A DNA stretch of 11,584 nt from an uncultured Rubellimicrobium sp. (GTDB lineage: Bacteria; Pseudomonadota; Alphaproteobacteria; Rhodobacterales; Rhodobacteraceae): NCBI GenBank assembly GCA_902805995.1, contig CADCUU010000414.1, forward strand, positions 1 through 11,584. The letters run 5' to 3'. Both the position numbers and the translations under genes were made by a program. The number at the start of each line of letters is the position of its first letter. The stretch's first letter is position 1. This document shows positions 1 to 7,498 of the stretch, piece after piece. The notes below the pieces were generated by a model. That model ran no database searches and was not told the DNA's origin. It saw only the letters and a program-made list of their open reading frames with translations.

Positions 1-66
1 GCAACGGCGCTGGCCCTTGTCGCCGCCTGGATCGGCTATTCCGGCTTCCGCGAGAAGGGATATTGA
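1..66 (+). CDS. C-terminal end of a membrane protein (partial, start outside window)
   Basis: The first frame is open from base 1 to a TGA at 64-66 and gives 21 residues. They consist of a hydrophobic, Ala/Leu/Val-rich stretch with a Trp-Ile-Gly-Tyr step, followed by a short charged tail ending Arg-Glu-Lys-Gly-Tyr. This looks like the last transmembrane helix of an inner-membrane protein. The stop is 2 nt before the ATG of the sorbosone dehydrogenase-like gene, and that gene's ribosome binding site lies inside this reading frame, so the two are probably co-transcribed. Small membrane proteins such as DUF2231 often sit beside this dehydrogenase family, but the fragment is too short to assign to any family. 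Confidence 0.6.
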   Translation, partial: ATALALVAAWIGYSGFREKGY

Positions 67-68
67 CC

Positions 69-1394
69 ATGCGCTCGCTCCTGCTGACCGGCCTTCTGGT
101 CGCGGTCCCGCTGGCCGCCTTCGGCCAGACCACCTCCTCGCAGTACGGCTCCGACCCGGAACTGCCGGAACCGAGCCGCGGCCTGCTGCCCTCGATGACC
201 ATCCCGAGGCCCGCGATGTGGGGCGACGACCTCCCCACCGTTCCGGAGGGGTTCACGATCACGCCCATCGCCACCGACCTCATGATCCCGCGCCAGACCA
301 TCGTCCTGCCCAACGGGGACATCCTGATCGCCGAAGGGTCGGGCGGCGGCGCCCCCGCGCTGCGCCCCAAGGACATTATCGCAGGCTTCATCAAGAGCCT
401 CGGCAAGAGCTCGGTGGAGGGCGGCGACCGGCTGACGCTGCTGCGCGACGCCGACGGGGACGGCACCTACGAGCTTCGGACCGTCTTCGCGGAAGGCCTC
501 AACGCGCCCTACGGGCTGGCGCTAGTGGATGACGCCATCTTCGTCGCCAACCAGGACGCCGTGGTCCGCTTCGACTACGCCGAGGGCCAGACCGAGGCGA
601 GCGGGCCGCCGACGACCCTGGTGGAGTTGCCATCCGAGATCAATCACCACTGGACCAAGGCGATGACCGCCAGCGCCGACGGGCGCTTCCTGTACGTCGG
701 CATCGGGTCCAACAGCAACATCACCGAACGGGGCATCGCGGCCGAGGAAGACCGCGCCATGGTGTGGGAGATCGAGGTGGCGACCGGCGCCCACCGCCCC
801 TACGCCACGGGCCTTCGCAACCCGACCGCCCTCACGATCCAGCCCGGGACGGGCGAGCTTTGGGCGGTGGTCAACGAACGGGACGAGATCGGGCCGAACC
901 TCGTCCCGGACTACCTGACCTCGGTGCAGGACGGCGGCTTCTATGGCTGGCCGTACAGCTACTGGGGCCAGAACGTCGACCCCCGCGCGCAGCCGCAGGA
1001 CCCCGACCTCGTCGCTTCGGCCATTGAGCCGGACTACGCCCTGGGCGCGCACGTGGCCGCGCTCGGCGTCGCCTTCTCGAACGAGGCCATGGGCGAGGAG
1101 TTCGCGGAAGGGGTGTTCGTCGGCGAGCATGGCAGCTGGAACCGCGACGAGCCCGTCGGCTACAAGGTGGTCTTTGTGCCGTTCAGCGACGGCCGCCCCT
1201 CGGGCGACCCCATCGATGTCGTGTCCGGGTTCCTTCTGGACGAGGGCAACACGCGCGGCCGCCCGGTCGGGGTCACCGTGGACCCGCGCGGCGCCCTGAT
1301 CGTCGCCGATGACCTGTCGAACACGGTCTGGCGGGTCGCGCCGAGCGGAACGCAGACAGCCTCGGCCGCTGACGAGGTCCAGCCCGTCCAATAA
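69..1394 (+). CDS. PQQ-type sorbosone dehydrogenase family protein (secreted beta-propeller)
   Basis: This is a 441-residue protein predicted to oxidise an aldose, sorbosone-like aldehyde or polyol in the periplasm with PQQ as cofactor. Residues 1-20 form a signal peptide (charged start, Leu/Val core, Ala-Phe-Gly-Gln cleavage region). The rest is the soluble glucose/sorbosone dehydrogenase six-bladed propeller. Recognisable elements are PNGDILIAEG (81-90), an acidic DADGDG loop (127-132), HHWTK (193-197, likely active-site His), GLRNP (248-252, the Arg expected near PQQ), NERDEIG (269-275, likely Ca site), GEHGSWNR (352-359) and a last-blade VDPRGALIVADD (404-415). The ATG at 69 is preferred over TTG at 63 because AAGGGA at 55-60 is well spaced for it. 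The gene is probably co-transcribed with the upstream membrane protein. The true substrate and PQQ dependence are inferred from the family. Confidence 0.88.
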   Translation: MRSLLLTGLLVAVPLAAFGQTTSSQYGSDPELPEPSRGLLPSMTIPRPAMWGDDLPTVPEGFTITPIATDLMIPRQTIVLPNGDILIAEGSGGGAPALRPKDIIAGFIKSLGKSSVEGGDRLTLLRDADGDGTYELRTVFAEGLNAPYGLALVDDAIFVANQDAVVRFDYAEGQTEASGPPTTLVELPSEINHHWTKAMTASADGRFLYVGIGSNSNITERGIAAEEDRAMVWEIEVATGAHRPYATGLRNPTALTIQPGTGELWAVVNERDEIGPNLVPDYLTSVQDGGFYGWPYSYWGQNVDPRAQPQDPDLVASAIEPDYALGAHVAALGVAFSNEAMGEEFAEGVFVGEHGSWNRDEPVGYKVVFVPFSDGRPSGDPIDVVSGFLLDEGNTRGRPVGVTVDPRGALIVADDLSNTVWRVAPSGTQTASAADEVQPVQ

Positions 1395-1404
1395 AGGGCG
1401 GGCT
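1381..1404 (+). terminator. Hairpin spanning the stop codon of the dehydrogenase gene
   Basis: AGCCCGTCC (1381-1389) pairs with GGGCGGGCT (1396-1404), a 9-bp stem with one G-U wobble. The 6-nt loop AATAAA (1390-1395) contains the TAA stop. No T-tract follows, so it may act as an intrinsic terminator of the GC-rich alphaproteobacterial kind, or only protect the 3' end of the mRNA. Confidence 0.45.
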
Positions 1405-1775
1405 TGGCGCGACCCCCTCGCCCGCTGATCTGGCGCGGGCTCGCGACGGGCGTCCCTTCCTGGAGCGCTTTGCTGCCTCGCCGATGCGGGCTGAGCGTCG
1501 GCGCGGGACCGTCGAGAATGACGGCTTGAACTATCGGCGCCGCCCTCGTCAGCAACGGCGAGACCACAAGATGTCGAAGCCACGGCACGGGCAGTCCCGG
1601 TTGCCCCGCCTCGCCTACCCTGAAGCGGAACGGATAGCGCGGGACCCGCCATACGCCTTGCTGTCGAGTCCCCAAGCCACTCGAACACCGATAAGCGAAC
1701 TGCCTCTCGACCCCTTCAGATCGCGGGCAGGCCTCGGACGGCGGCCCGCTGAAATCGCGGGCCGCCGGTGCCCCC
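1395..1775. other. Intergenic region between convergent genes
   Basis: This 381-bp stretch lies between the converging dehydrogenase and catalase genes. Open frames cross it on both strands, but their translations are Arg/Pro/Ser-rich shadows, none has a good ribosome binding site, and none matches a family I recognise. The only clear structures are the hairpins described separately at 1381-1404, 1739-1767 and 1770-1790. No tRNA-like T-arm, insertion-sequence end or promoter stands out. Confidence 0.6.
1739..1767 (-). terminator. Strong hairpin downstream of the catalase-family gene, possibly bidirectional
   Basis: CGGCGGCCCGC (1739-1749) and GCGGGCCGCCG (1757-1767) are perfect 11-bp complements around the 7-nt loop TGAAATC. 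It lies 9 nt past the catalase stop codon on the minus strand and about 345 nt beyond the converging dehydrogenase gene. There is no T-tract on either side. Position and strength suggest it separates the two converging units. Confidence 0.55.
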
Positions 1776-1790
1776 CTACAGCCGGGGGGC
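1770..1790 (-). terminator. Hairpin spanning the stop codon of the catalase-family gene
   Basis: GCCCCCC (1770-1776) pairs perfectly with GGGGGGC (1784-1790) around a 7-nt loop. The catalase stop codon (TAG on the minus strand, 1776-1778) sits at the edge of the loop. With the 11-bp hairpin just beyond it, this makes a double stem-loop at the 3' end of the minus-strand transcript. It could be a terminator or an mRNA 3' stabiliser. Confidence 0.4.
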
Positions 1791-3434
1791 GATGCGCTCG
1801 GCGGCCAAGGCCGTGGCGACTCCGAATAGGGCATGGAGCATCGCATGCTGGGCAAGGCTCGACGGAGAGTCGCGCCAGGGCTTGGGCGTCACGCCAAGGC
1901 TCGGCCCGACCGCACCGTAGGCCAGCGCCCAGAAGCCCACGCCAAAGGCCAGCCCGGCGGCCAACGGGGACCCCTCGCCCCGGTGGACCGCGCCATAGCC
2001 CGCGCCCGCGATGGCCGACAGGGCGAGGTGGCCGCCATGCGCCAGCATCTCTTCCCCAACCGCGCCGGAGGTCTCGGGGCGCTCCGGCCGCCTCAAAGTC
2101 CGGCGCTCCAGGGTCACCAGTTCCGACGCGCGCCCTTGGGCTGCCCCCATTCCGGCGATGATCCCGGACAGGAGCACCCCCGCCGCAAGCCCGCCCGCCG
2201 CCCCCCCGGCGGCGTGGCGCATCGTCTCGTTCAGGGGTTGGCCGATGGTGCCGGGCCGTGCATCCGGGGTGTTGGGGCGTCGCCCCTCGCGCCCCGGGGC
2301 GGTGCCGTAGGTCACCGCCGCCCCATGGTCGAGGCGCAGGTCCGGCGAAGGCTCCGCAATCGGGCAGCGGTTCTTCTGCCCCCGGAACGCGGCCGCGCCC
2401 TCATAGGCCTCCTTGCGCACGCGGTTGACGCCGCCCAGCGGTCGGTGCGCGGCCAGGCCGTGCCAGGGGCTGAAGGCCAGGCCGTCATCGACCTGCCCCG
2501 CCCGCGCCTCGTTCCACGCGGGCTGCCGCGGCGCAGTGATGCGGGCCACGGCGATATAGGGGCTCTCCTCCTCAGGCCAGGGTACCGAGGCATCCTCGAC
2601 GGGCATCGTCCCGGGGTTCGTGCGGAGCTGGACGCGCAGCTCCCATTCGGCCTCATGGTCGCGGAGGAACGCGATGACCTCCTCGCGCAGGCCGTTCGGC
2701 CGCCCCCGCACATCGACGGGCCGCCCCGCGAGGGCCCTGAGCCCGGACGAGACCGGCGCGAGCGACAGCTTGGCCACCTGGTCGCCATGGCGGAAGGGCG
2801 TCTGGGTGTAGAAGGTCTCCCCTAGGGGATGGGTGATCGGCTGGCCGCCGAGGGAGGTGAGCGTCGGGCTCTTACCGCCCAGCGCCTCGACCGCCGACTC
2901 GGCGCCGCGCAGAGCGGCGGAGAACGCCTTCTTCCAAGCCTGTCCGGTGTCGGTCGTGGCCGCCAGAAGCGACAGGTTCGCGGCAAAGGCCTTGGGGTCG
3001 GGGGCCGCAAAGGCGGGAGCGTTCGCCATGACGAAGTCCTGGGTCCGGTCCCCCTCCGATCCGGGCAGGCGCTCGCCCTCCACGCCGATCACCTTGATCG
3101 CCATTCCCCGGGGCGATGACACGCTGTCATCGAGCACGTCGCCCGGATTGGTCGAAAGCCGCAGGATCACCGGATAGGTCGCGGGCCGCGCGAACATCCC
3201 CTGCGCAAGCTCTCGCGGCAGTCCGTCGAGGACGCGCAACCCGCCCTGGATCAGGGCGTGGCTCTTGGCATGGACGCTGCGCAGGGCATGGCCATAATCC
3301 GCGAAGGTCGTCTCTTGGATCTGGCGCATGTTGGCGTTCAGGGCGGCGCTGGTCTCGGCCTCGTCCGGGGCGCGTGTTTCCAGCGAAGCGTCGTAGGTGT
3401 CGGGCGCGGCATCGGCCTTTGCGTCCAGGGTCAT
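1776..3434 (-). CDS. Catalase-family haem protein (y4iL-like) with C-terminal membrane domain
   Basis: This is a 552-residue protein. Residues 30-372 form a catalase-like haem fold: the distal-site motif VHAKSHA with His55, RLSTNPGDV (92-100), GMAIKVIGV (110-118), QDFVMANAPAF with Asn138 (132-142), and FSPWHGLAAHRPLGGVNR (321-338), the equivalent of the proximal haem region. This pattern is that of the y4iL-like catalase-related branch, not classical catalase. Peroxide or organic peroxide breakdown is inferred, not proven. A linker (373-405) leads to about four predicted membrane helices near 408-432, 467-484, 489-512 and 530-546. That tail is absent from ordinary catalases and loosely resembles small DUF1440/YagU-like membrane proteins. 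The start is supported by GGAG 6 nt before the ATG. No signal peptide is seen, so the catalase domain should face the cytoplasm. It is the last gene of the minus-strand run, 102 nt after the EamA gene. Confidence 0.85.
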   Translation of the reverse strand: MTLDAKADAAPDTYDASLETRAPDEAETSAALNANMRQIQETTFADYGHALRSVHAKSHALIQGGLRVLDGLPRELAQGMFARPATYPVILRLSTNPGDVLDDSVSSPRGMAIKVIGVEGERLPGSEGDRTQDFVMANAPAFAAPDPKAFAANLSLLAATTDTGQAWKKAFSAALRGAESAVEALGGKSPTLTSLGGQPITHPLGETFYTQTPFRHGDQVAKLSLAPVSSGLRALAGRPVDVRGRPNGLREEVIAFLRDHEAEWELRVQLRTNPGTMPVEDASVPWPEEESPYIAVARITAPRQPAWNEARAGQVDDGLAFSPWHGLAAHRPLGGVNRVRKEAYEGAAAFRGQKNRCPIAEPSPDLRLDHGAAVTYGTAPGREGRRPNTPDARPGTIGQPLNETMRHAAGGAAGGLAAGVLLSGIIAGMGAAQGRASELVTLERRTLRRPERPETSGAVGEEMLAHGGHLALSAIAGAGYGAVHRGEGSPLAAGLAFGVGFWALAYGAVGPSLGVTPKPWRDSPSSLAQHAMLHALFGVATALAAERIAPRL

Positions 3435-3536
3435 GGCGGGCTCCAGGGGATTGGTGTGTCGGGTCGCGCTGCGAACCCCCGCAAGCGAGCTGTGGTTCCC
3501 TGACGGCAGGCCGAGGCCCCCAGGATGGCCCCCGCC

Positions 3537-4436
3537 CTACCCCTTCGCATTCTCCCGGACGAAGATGACGAGTCCCGCTCCCATGATGATCAGCGCCCCC
3601 ACGACCATCCCCGCGCGCGGCAGGTCCCCAAAGAAGAGCCAGCCGAGCACCACGGCCCAAGGCAGGAGCGTGTACTGGAACGGCGCCACATGCGCCGCCG
3701 GGGCGAGCTTCAGCGCACGGTTCACGCAGACATGGGCCAGCATGGCCACGACGCCCAGAAGGCCCAGGAGCGCGAAATCCGGCGCGGTCGGCGGCACCCA
3801 GTCCCAGGGCGACATCACAAGCCCCGCCAGGAGCGCGCCGCAGATCTGCCAAAAGACCAGCGTCGTGTCGGGCGTACCCCGAAGCTGCCGGCCGGTCAGC
3901 ACCATCGCGGCGAAACAGGCCGTGCCCAGCAGGGCCACGAGGACGGCCCCGCCCCGACTTGGCCCGGCGGCAAAGGGCTCCAGCGCGATCAGGACACCCA
4001 GGAAGCCCGCCGCGATGGCGCCCCATCGCCAGGGGCCGACGCGCTCCCCCAGGAGGAGCGGCGCGGCCACCGCCACGCAGATGGGCGCGGCCATCCAGAA
4101 AGTCATCACATCGGCGAGCGGCAGATAGGTCACGGCCCAGTAGAAGCAGACGACCTCCCCCGTCGAGAAGGCCACACGGGCGGCCTGCATCCGGGGCCGC
4201 TCGACCGAGAAGAGGCGCGGGAGCCCGAACCGCCACAGGATGGGACCCAGCACGGCCAAGGCCACCGCGCTTCGGATCAGCAGAACCTGCCCCACGGAAT
4301 AGGTGGCCACCAGCCACTTCCCGATCGCATCGTTGAGCGAGAACATGAACATGCCCAGCAGCATGAGCAGGATGCCCAGCGCCGAGGGAGAGAGACCCGC
4401 CAGACGGGACGAGGCGGGGGAGGCCGGAGAAGTCAT
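3537..4436 (-). CDS. DMT superfamily (EamA) transporter
   Basis: This 299-residue inner-membrane protein has two EamA repeats, at about 18-153 and 165-293, giving ten predicted helices. Family signs are the opening helix with MFSLNDAIGKW (31-41), the LLGERVGPWRWGAIAAGFLGV segment that closes the first repeat (128-148), and its counterpart in the second repeat (AHVAPFQYTLLPWAV, 248-262, then LGWLFFGD). Proteins of this family mostly export amino acids, purines or other small metabolites by proton antiport; the substrate cannot be told from sequence. The ATG at 4436 has an AGGA a few bases upstream. The gene starts 54 nt after the dctP stop with a hairpin between them, so it may be partly read through from the TRAP operon. 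Confidence 0.88.
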   Translation of the reverse strand: MTSPASPASSRLAGLSPSALGILLMLLGMFMFSLNDAIGKWLVATYSVGQVLLIRSAVALAVLGPILWRFGLPRLFSVERPRMQAARVAFSTGEVVCFYWAVTYLPLADVMTFWMAAPICVAVAAPLLLGERVGPWRWGAIAAGFLGVLIALEPFAAGPSRGGAVLVALLGTACFAAMVLTGRQLRGTPDTTLVFWQICGALLAGLVMSPWDWVPPTAPDFALLGLLGVVAMLAHVCVNRALKLAPAAHVAPFQYTLLPWAVVLGWLFFGDLPRAGMVVGALIIMGAGLVIFVRENAKG

Positions 4437-4455
4437 GCGAGATCCTGGGGGGTGA

Positions 4456-4476
4456 GGCGCGCCTCGACGGCGCGCC
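4456..4476 (-). terminator. Perfect GGCGCGCC hairpin between dctP and the EamA gene
   Basis: GGCGCGCC (4456-4463) and GGCGCGCC (4469-4476) form an 8-bp all-GC stem with the 5-nt loop TCGAC. It lies 14 nt after the dctP stop and 19 nt before the EamA start on the minus strand. There is no T-tract. It may terminate or attenuate TRAP transcription, or mark an mRNA processing point that keeps dctP levels separate from the exporter. Confidence 0.5.
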
Positions 4477-4490
4477 CCGGGGGTCGTAGG

Positions 4491-5498
4491 TCAGCCGCCG
4501 GAGCGGAGTTCGTCCAGGGCCGCCTGCATCGCCTCGACGACATCACGGCCGATCGTGTCAGCGTGGGTCTCGTAGACGCTGGTCACGGCCTCGCGGATGC
4601 GCTCGATCTCGGCCGGCTCAAGCTGGTTGAACGCCATCCCGGCCTCTTGGACGCGCTCCAGAGACTGCTGGGACAACTCGCGGCTCGCCTGCCGCTGCGC
4701 GGTCTGCCCTTCCAACGCGCAGTCCCGCAGGATCTGCTGCTCCTCGGCCGAATAGGTGTCGAAGATCGGCTTGGAGAAGAGCACCATGAACGGCGTGTAG
4801 GCGTGGCGCGTCTCGGTCAGATAGTCCTGCACCTCGAAGAACTGCGAGGTGTCGATCGTCACGTAGGGGTTCTCCTGCGCGTCGATGGTCCCCGTTTCCA
4901 GGGCGGTGAACACCTCTCCGAAGGCCATCGGCATCGCGTTCGTCCCGAGGTTCGAGAAGGTGTCGAGAAAGATGTCGTTCTGCATCACCCGCACCCGCAT
5001 CCCCTCGAGATCCTCGAGCTTCGTCACCGGACGCACGGAGTTGGTGAGGTTGCGGAAGCCGTTCTCCCAGTAGGCGAGGTTGACGAGGCCCGAGGCTTCC
5101 ATCTTGCCCGAGATCATCTGCCCGAACTCGCCGTCGAGGATGGCGTCGGCCTCCTGCTCGTTGGCGAAGAGGAACGGAAGGTCGAAGACGCCCAGCGCCG
5201 GCTCGATCCCCACGAGCGGCGAGGTCGAGGTGACGACCATCTCCTGCGTGCCCGAGCGCAGCGCCTGCGTCGCGTCGAGGTCGTTGCCGAGCGAGGCCGA
5301 CCAGTGGGCGCTGAGCGTCCAGGCCCCGCCGGTGCGTTCGTCGAAGCAGGCCTGCATGGCCGTCACCCCGTTCGCCACGGGGTGCGTCTCGGCGACGCCG
5401 TTGGATATGGTGATGGTGCGCGTCTCGACCTGCGCGGCGGCTGGCAGGGCCGCGACCGTGGCAAGCAGCGCCGCGAGGGCAGTCTGGGTCAGTTTCAT
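4491..5498 (-). CDS. dctP: TRAP transporter solute-binding protein (DctP family)
   Basis: This 335-residue periplasmic binding protein captures the substrate and delivers it to the DctQM membrane part. Residues 1-22 are a signal peptide ending Ala-Ala-Ala-Gln. The DctP fold follows, with VFDLPFLFANEQEADAIL (104-121), GMRVRVMQN (167-175, including the Arg that usually clamps a substrate carboxylate, probably Arg170), NAMPMAFGEVFTALETGTIDAQENP (187-211, with the conserved Asn210) and PFMVLFSKPIFDTYS (236-250). Two cysteines (51 and 260) could form a disulfide. The open frame runs far upstream, but the start at 5498 is clear: GGGAGGAG lies about 6 nt before the ATG and the signal peptide begins there. 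It is 38 nt downstream of dctM. A C4-dicarboxylate, sugar-acid or keto-acid ligand is possible; no residue decides between them. Confidence 0.93.
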   Translation of the reverse strand: MKLTQTALAALLATVAALPAAAQVETRTITISNGVAETHPVANGVTAMQACFDERTGGAWTLSAHWSASLGNDLDATQALRSGTQEMVVTSTSPLVGIEPALGVFDLPFLFANEQEADAILDGEFGQMISGKMEASGLVNLAYWENGFRNLTNSVRPVTKLEDLEGMRVRVMQNDIFLDTFSNLGTNAMPMAFGEVFTALETGTIDAQENPYVTIDTSQFFEVQDYLTETRHAYTPFMVLFSKPIFDTYSAEEQQILRDCALEGQTAQRQASRELSQQSLERVQEAGMAFNQLEPAEIERIREAVTSVYETHADTIGRDVVEAMQAALDELRSGG

Positions 5499-5509
5499 CT
5501 TTGTCTCCT

Positions 5510-5532
5510 CCCAAAGGCTTCGATGATTTGGG
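5510..5532 (-). promoter_or_regulatory. Short dyad overlapping the dctP ribosome binding site
   Basis: CCCAAA (5510-5515) and TTTGGG (5527-5532) form a 6-bp stem with an 11-nt loop in the gap between dctM and dctP. On the minus-strand mRNA the 3' arm runs into the GGGAGGAG ribosome binding site of dctP. Such an intercistronic stem could alter dctP translation or protect processed dctP mRNA. It is short, so chance is possible. Confidence 0.3.
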
Positions 5533-5536
5533 CCCG

Positions 5537-6814
5537 TCAGCGGAGCCAGTTGAGCGGCACCGTCACGATCTCGGGGATCAGGACCAGAAGGAAAAGAAGC
5601 GCGATCTGACCGAAAAGAAAGGGCATCACGCCAACGACGACCTGCCCGAACGGAACGCGGGCCACGCCGCTCACCACATTGAGCACCACGCCCACCGGCG
5701 GAGTAAGGAGGCCTATGCAGTTCGCCATGACGAAGATCACCCCGAAATAGACCGGGTCGATCCCGGCCTGCTTGATCAGCGGCATCAGCACGGGCGTGAG
5801 GATCAGGATCGTCGGCGCGAGGTCGAGCGCCGTTCCCACAAGAAGCACCAGGATCACGATCAGCACCATCAGGAGCTTGGGACGGTCGATCACGGGGGCC
5901 AGGAAGCCGCTGATCTCGGCCGGGATGTTGGCGCGGGTGATGAGCCAGGAGGTCACCAGCGCAGCGGCCACCAGGAACAGCACGACCGAGGTGATCTTGG
6001 CCGCCGACAGGAATACCCCGTAAAGATCGCGGAGCTTCAGCTCCCGATAGACGAAGAGACCGACGAACAGCGCATAGCTGGCCGCGACCACGGCGGCCTC
6101 GGTGGGGGTGAACACGCCCAGCCGGATGCCGCCCAGCACGATGACGGGCATGACCAGGGCCCATGTCGCCCGCCCGGTCACCCGAAGGCGCTCCCGCATG
6201 GGAACGCGCGGGAGAACCGCGACCCGGTCCTTTTGCGCCACGACCATCCAGATGACCACGAGCGTGAGAGCCATCAGGAGCCCGGGCACGACGCCGCCGA
6301 GGAAAAGTCCGGTGATGGACACGTTAGCCGCCACCCCGAAGATGATGAAGGCGATGGAGGGCGGGATTACCGGCGCGATGATGCCGCCTGACGCCATCAG
6401 CCCGGCGGAGCGCGGGACGTCATAGCCCGCCTCGCGCATCATCGGGATCAGGATGGAGGCCAGGGCCGCGCTGTCCGCGGCGGCCGAGCCCGAGAGGGAG
6501 GCCATGATGACCGCGGCAACGATGGCCACGAGTCCCAAGCCCCCGCGGATGTGGCCCACGCAGGCGATGGCGAAATCGACGATCCGCCTCGACAGCCCGC
6601 CCGCGTTCATGAGCTCCCCTGCCAGGAGGAAGAACGGGATGGCGAGCAGCGTGAAGGTGTTGGCCCCCTGGATCATCTGCTGCGACAGGATCGAGGCGTT
6701 GAAGATGCCCATCCACTGCATCAGCACGATGCCGCAGAACATCAGCGCAAAGGCCACCGGAACGCCGACGGCCATTGTGGCGAAGATCGTGACGAGAAAG
6801 ACGACGATGGTCAT
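5537..6814 (-). CDS. dctM: TRAP transporter large permease (DctM family)
   Basis: This 425-residue, very hydrophobic protein is the ion-coupled channel subunit of the TRAP system and works with DctQ in the inner membrane. Family marks are LLAIPFFLLAGELMNAGGLSRRI (56-78), SGSAAADSAALASILIPMM (108-126), the re-entrant region GGIIAPVIPPSIAFI (143-157), GVFTPTEAA (233-241) and the second re-entrant region GLLTPPVGVVLNV (368-380). Length is normal for the family (about 425-430). Its ATG overlaps the dctQ stop codon by 4 nt, so the two are translationally coupled. The reading frame continues upstream of this ATG, but the overlap and the family N-terminus (MTIVVFLVTI) fix the start. Confidence 0.94.
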   Translation of the reverse strand: MTIVVFLVTIFATMAVGVPVAFALMFCGIVLMQWMGIFNASILSQQMIQGANTFTLLAIPFFLLAGELMNAGGLSRRIVDFAIACVGHIRGGLGLVAIVAAVIMASLSGSAAADSAALASILIPMMREAGYDVPRSAGLMASGGIIAPVIPPSIAFIIFGVAANVSITGLFLGGVVPGLLMALTLVVIWMVVAQKDRVAVLPRVPMRERLRVTGRATWALVMPVIVLGGIRLGVFTPTEAAVVAASYALFVGLFVYRELKLRDLYGVFLSAAKITSVVLFLVAAALVTSWLITRANIPAEISGFLAPVIDRPKLLMVLIVILVLLVGTALDLAPTILILTPVLMPLIKQAGIDPVYFGVIFVMANCIGLLTPPVGVVLNVVSGVARVPFGQVVVGVMPFLFGQIALLFLLVLIPEIVTVPLNWLR

Positions 6815-7347
6815 TCGCCACCCCTGTTGATGACGGGGCCGTCGCCCCACTCCCCGGCGAAATGGGCGATCTCGGCATCGGTCGTGCGACCCGTCAGGAT
6901 GCGCCAGATCCGGATCGCCGCGATCAGCCCTATGCCCAGCGCGCAGAAGTAGCCCACGCCAAAGACCCAGATCATCGAAAGCTCCACCACCGCCGCGGTC
7001 ATGGACGCGTTGATGTCGTGCTGGAGCCACGTGCCCCAGAAGAAGACGCCCGCGCAGAACAGGACGATGACGTTGGAGATCGCCATGCAGGCGAGCCGCC
7101 CGCTGCGTCCGAACCGGCGCACCAGGGTCTCGACCCCGATATGGCCATGCTCTCCGAAGGTGAGGACCGCGCCGATGAAGGTGAGCCAGACGAAGAAGTA
7201 GCGCGACATCTCCTCGGAGAAGGCGATCCCGCTGTTGAAGCCATAGCGAAGCACGACGTTCAGCAGGACCATTCCCGCCATGCCCGCAAGCAGTCCGATC
7301 AGCGCCCATTCCAAGAGGCGCGTCATCCCTGCGACGACCTTGTCCAT
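6811..7347 (-). CDS. dctQ: TRAP transporter small permease (DctQ family)
   Basis: This 178-residue protein has four predicted membrane helices (about 11-34, 50-66, 88-108 and 125-148). It stabilises the DctM channel and helps dock DctP. Typical family features are NVVLRYGFN (30-38) and EEMSRYFFVWLTFIGA (45-60), which end and begin the first two helices. A charged cytoplasmic tail follows the last helix. The start at 7347 is supported by GGGAGGAG 6 nt upstream. It is the first gene of the TRAP operon and ends in an ATGA overlap with dctM. The order Q-M-P puts the binding-protein gene last instead of first. Confidence 0.92.
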   Translation of the reverse strand: MDKVVAGMTRLLEWALIGLLAGMAGMVLLNVVLRYGFNSGIAFSEEMSRYFFVWLTFIGAVLTFGEHGHIGVETLVRRFGRSGRLACMAISNVIVLFCAGVFFWGTWLQHDINASMTAAVVELSMIWVFGVGYFCALGIGLIAAIRIWRILTGRTTDAEIAHFAGEWGDGPVINRGGE

Positions 7348-7469
7348 CGCGTCTCCTCCCTCGGGCCCGCTGAAGGACCGCCTTGCCCCCCCAGCCTTCG
7401 GGCCAGAGAACGCCATAAAGGGGGTCCCTGGTTCAGAAGGCAGCCTCCGGGGCCGGTGATTTGTTCGGA

Positions 7470-7478
7470 GTGGACCAC
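7470..7478. promoter_or_regulatory. Palindrome GTGGACCAC upstream of dctQ, possible operator
   Basis: This perfect 4-1-4 inverted repeat lies about 20 nt downstream of the candidate minus-strand -10 element and 123 nt upstream of the dctQ start. TRAP operons are commonly controlled by GntR- or LacI-type regulators that bind short dyads in such positions. No regulator gene is present in the window, so this is a suggestion only. Confidence 0.25.
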
Positions 7479-7498
7479 GTCGGGAACGTCGTTGCCAG

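Noticed and set aside
1640-1720. Possible tRNA-like segment with GTCGAGTCC and CTCGAAC
   Set aside because: The bases do not form a T-arm with GGTTCGA, and no acceptor or anticodon stem can be drawn.
522-1855. Long minus-strand open frames crossing the dehydrogenase gene and the following gap
   Set aside because: They are antisense shadows of a high-GC gene, with Arg/Ala/Pro-rich translations and no family features.
3525-5609. Very long plus-strand open frame (694 codons) over the transporter genes
   Set aside because: It is antisense to the EamA and dctP genes. The translation is Arg/Gly/His/Glu-rich without family motifs, as expected from third-position GC bias.
5499-6164. Upstream extension of the dctP frame into dctM
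   Set aside because: The signal peptide and a strong ribosome binding site fix the dctP start at 5498; the extension is only dctM read in another frame.
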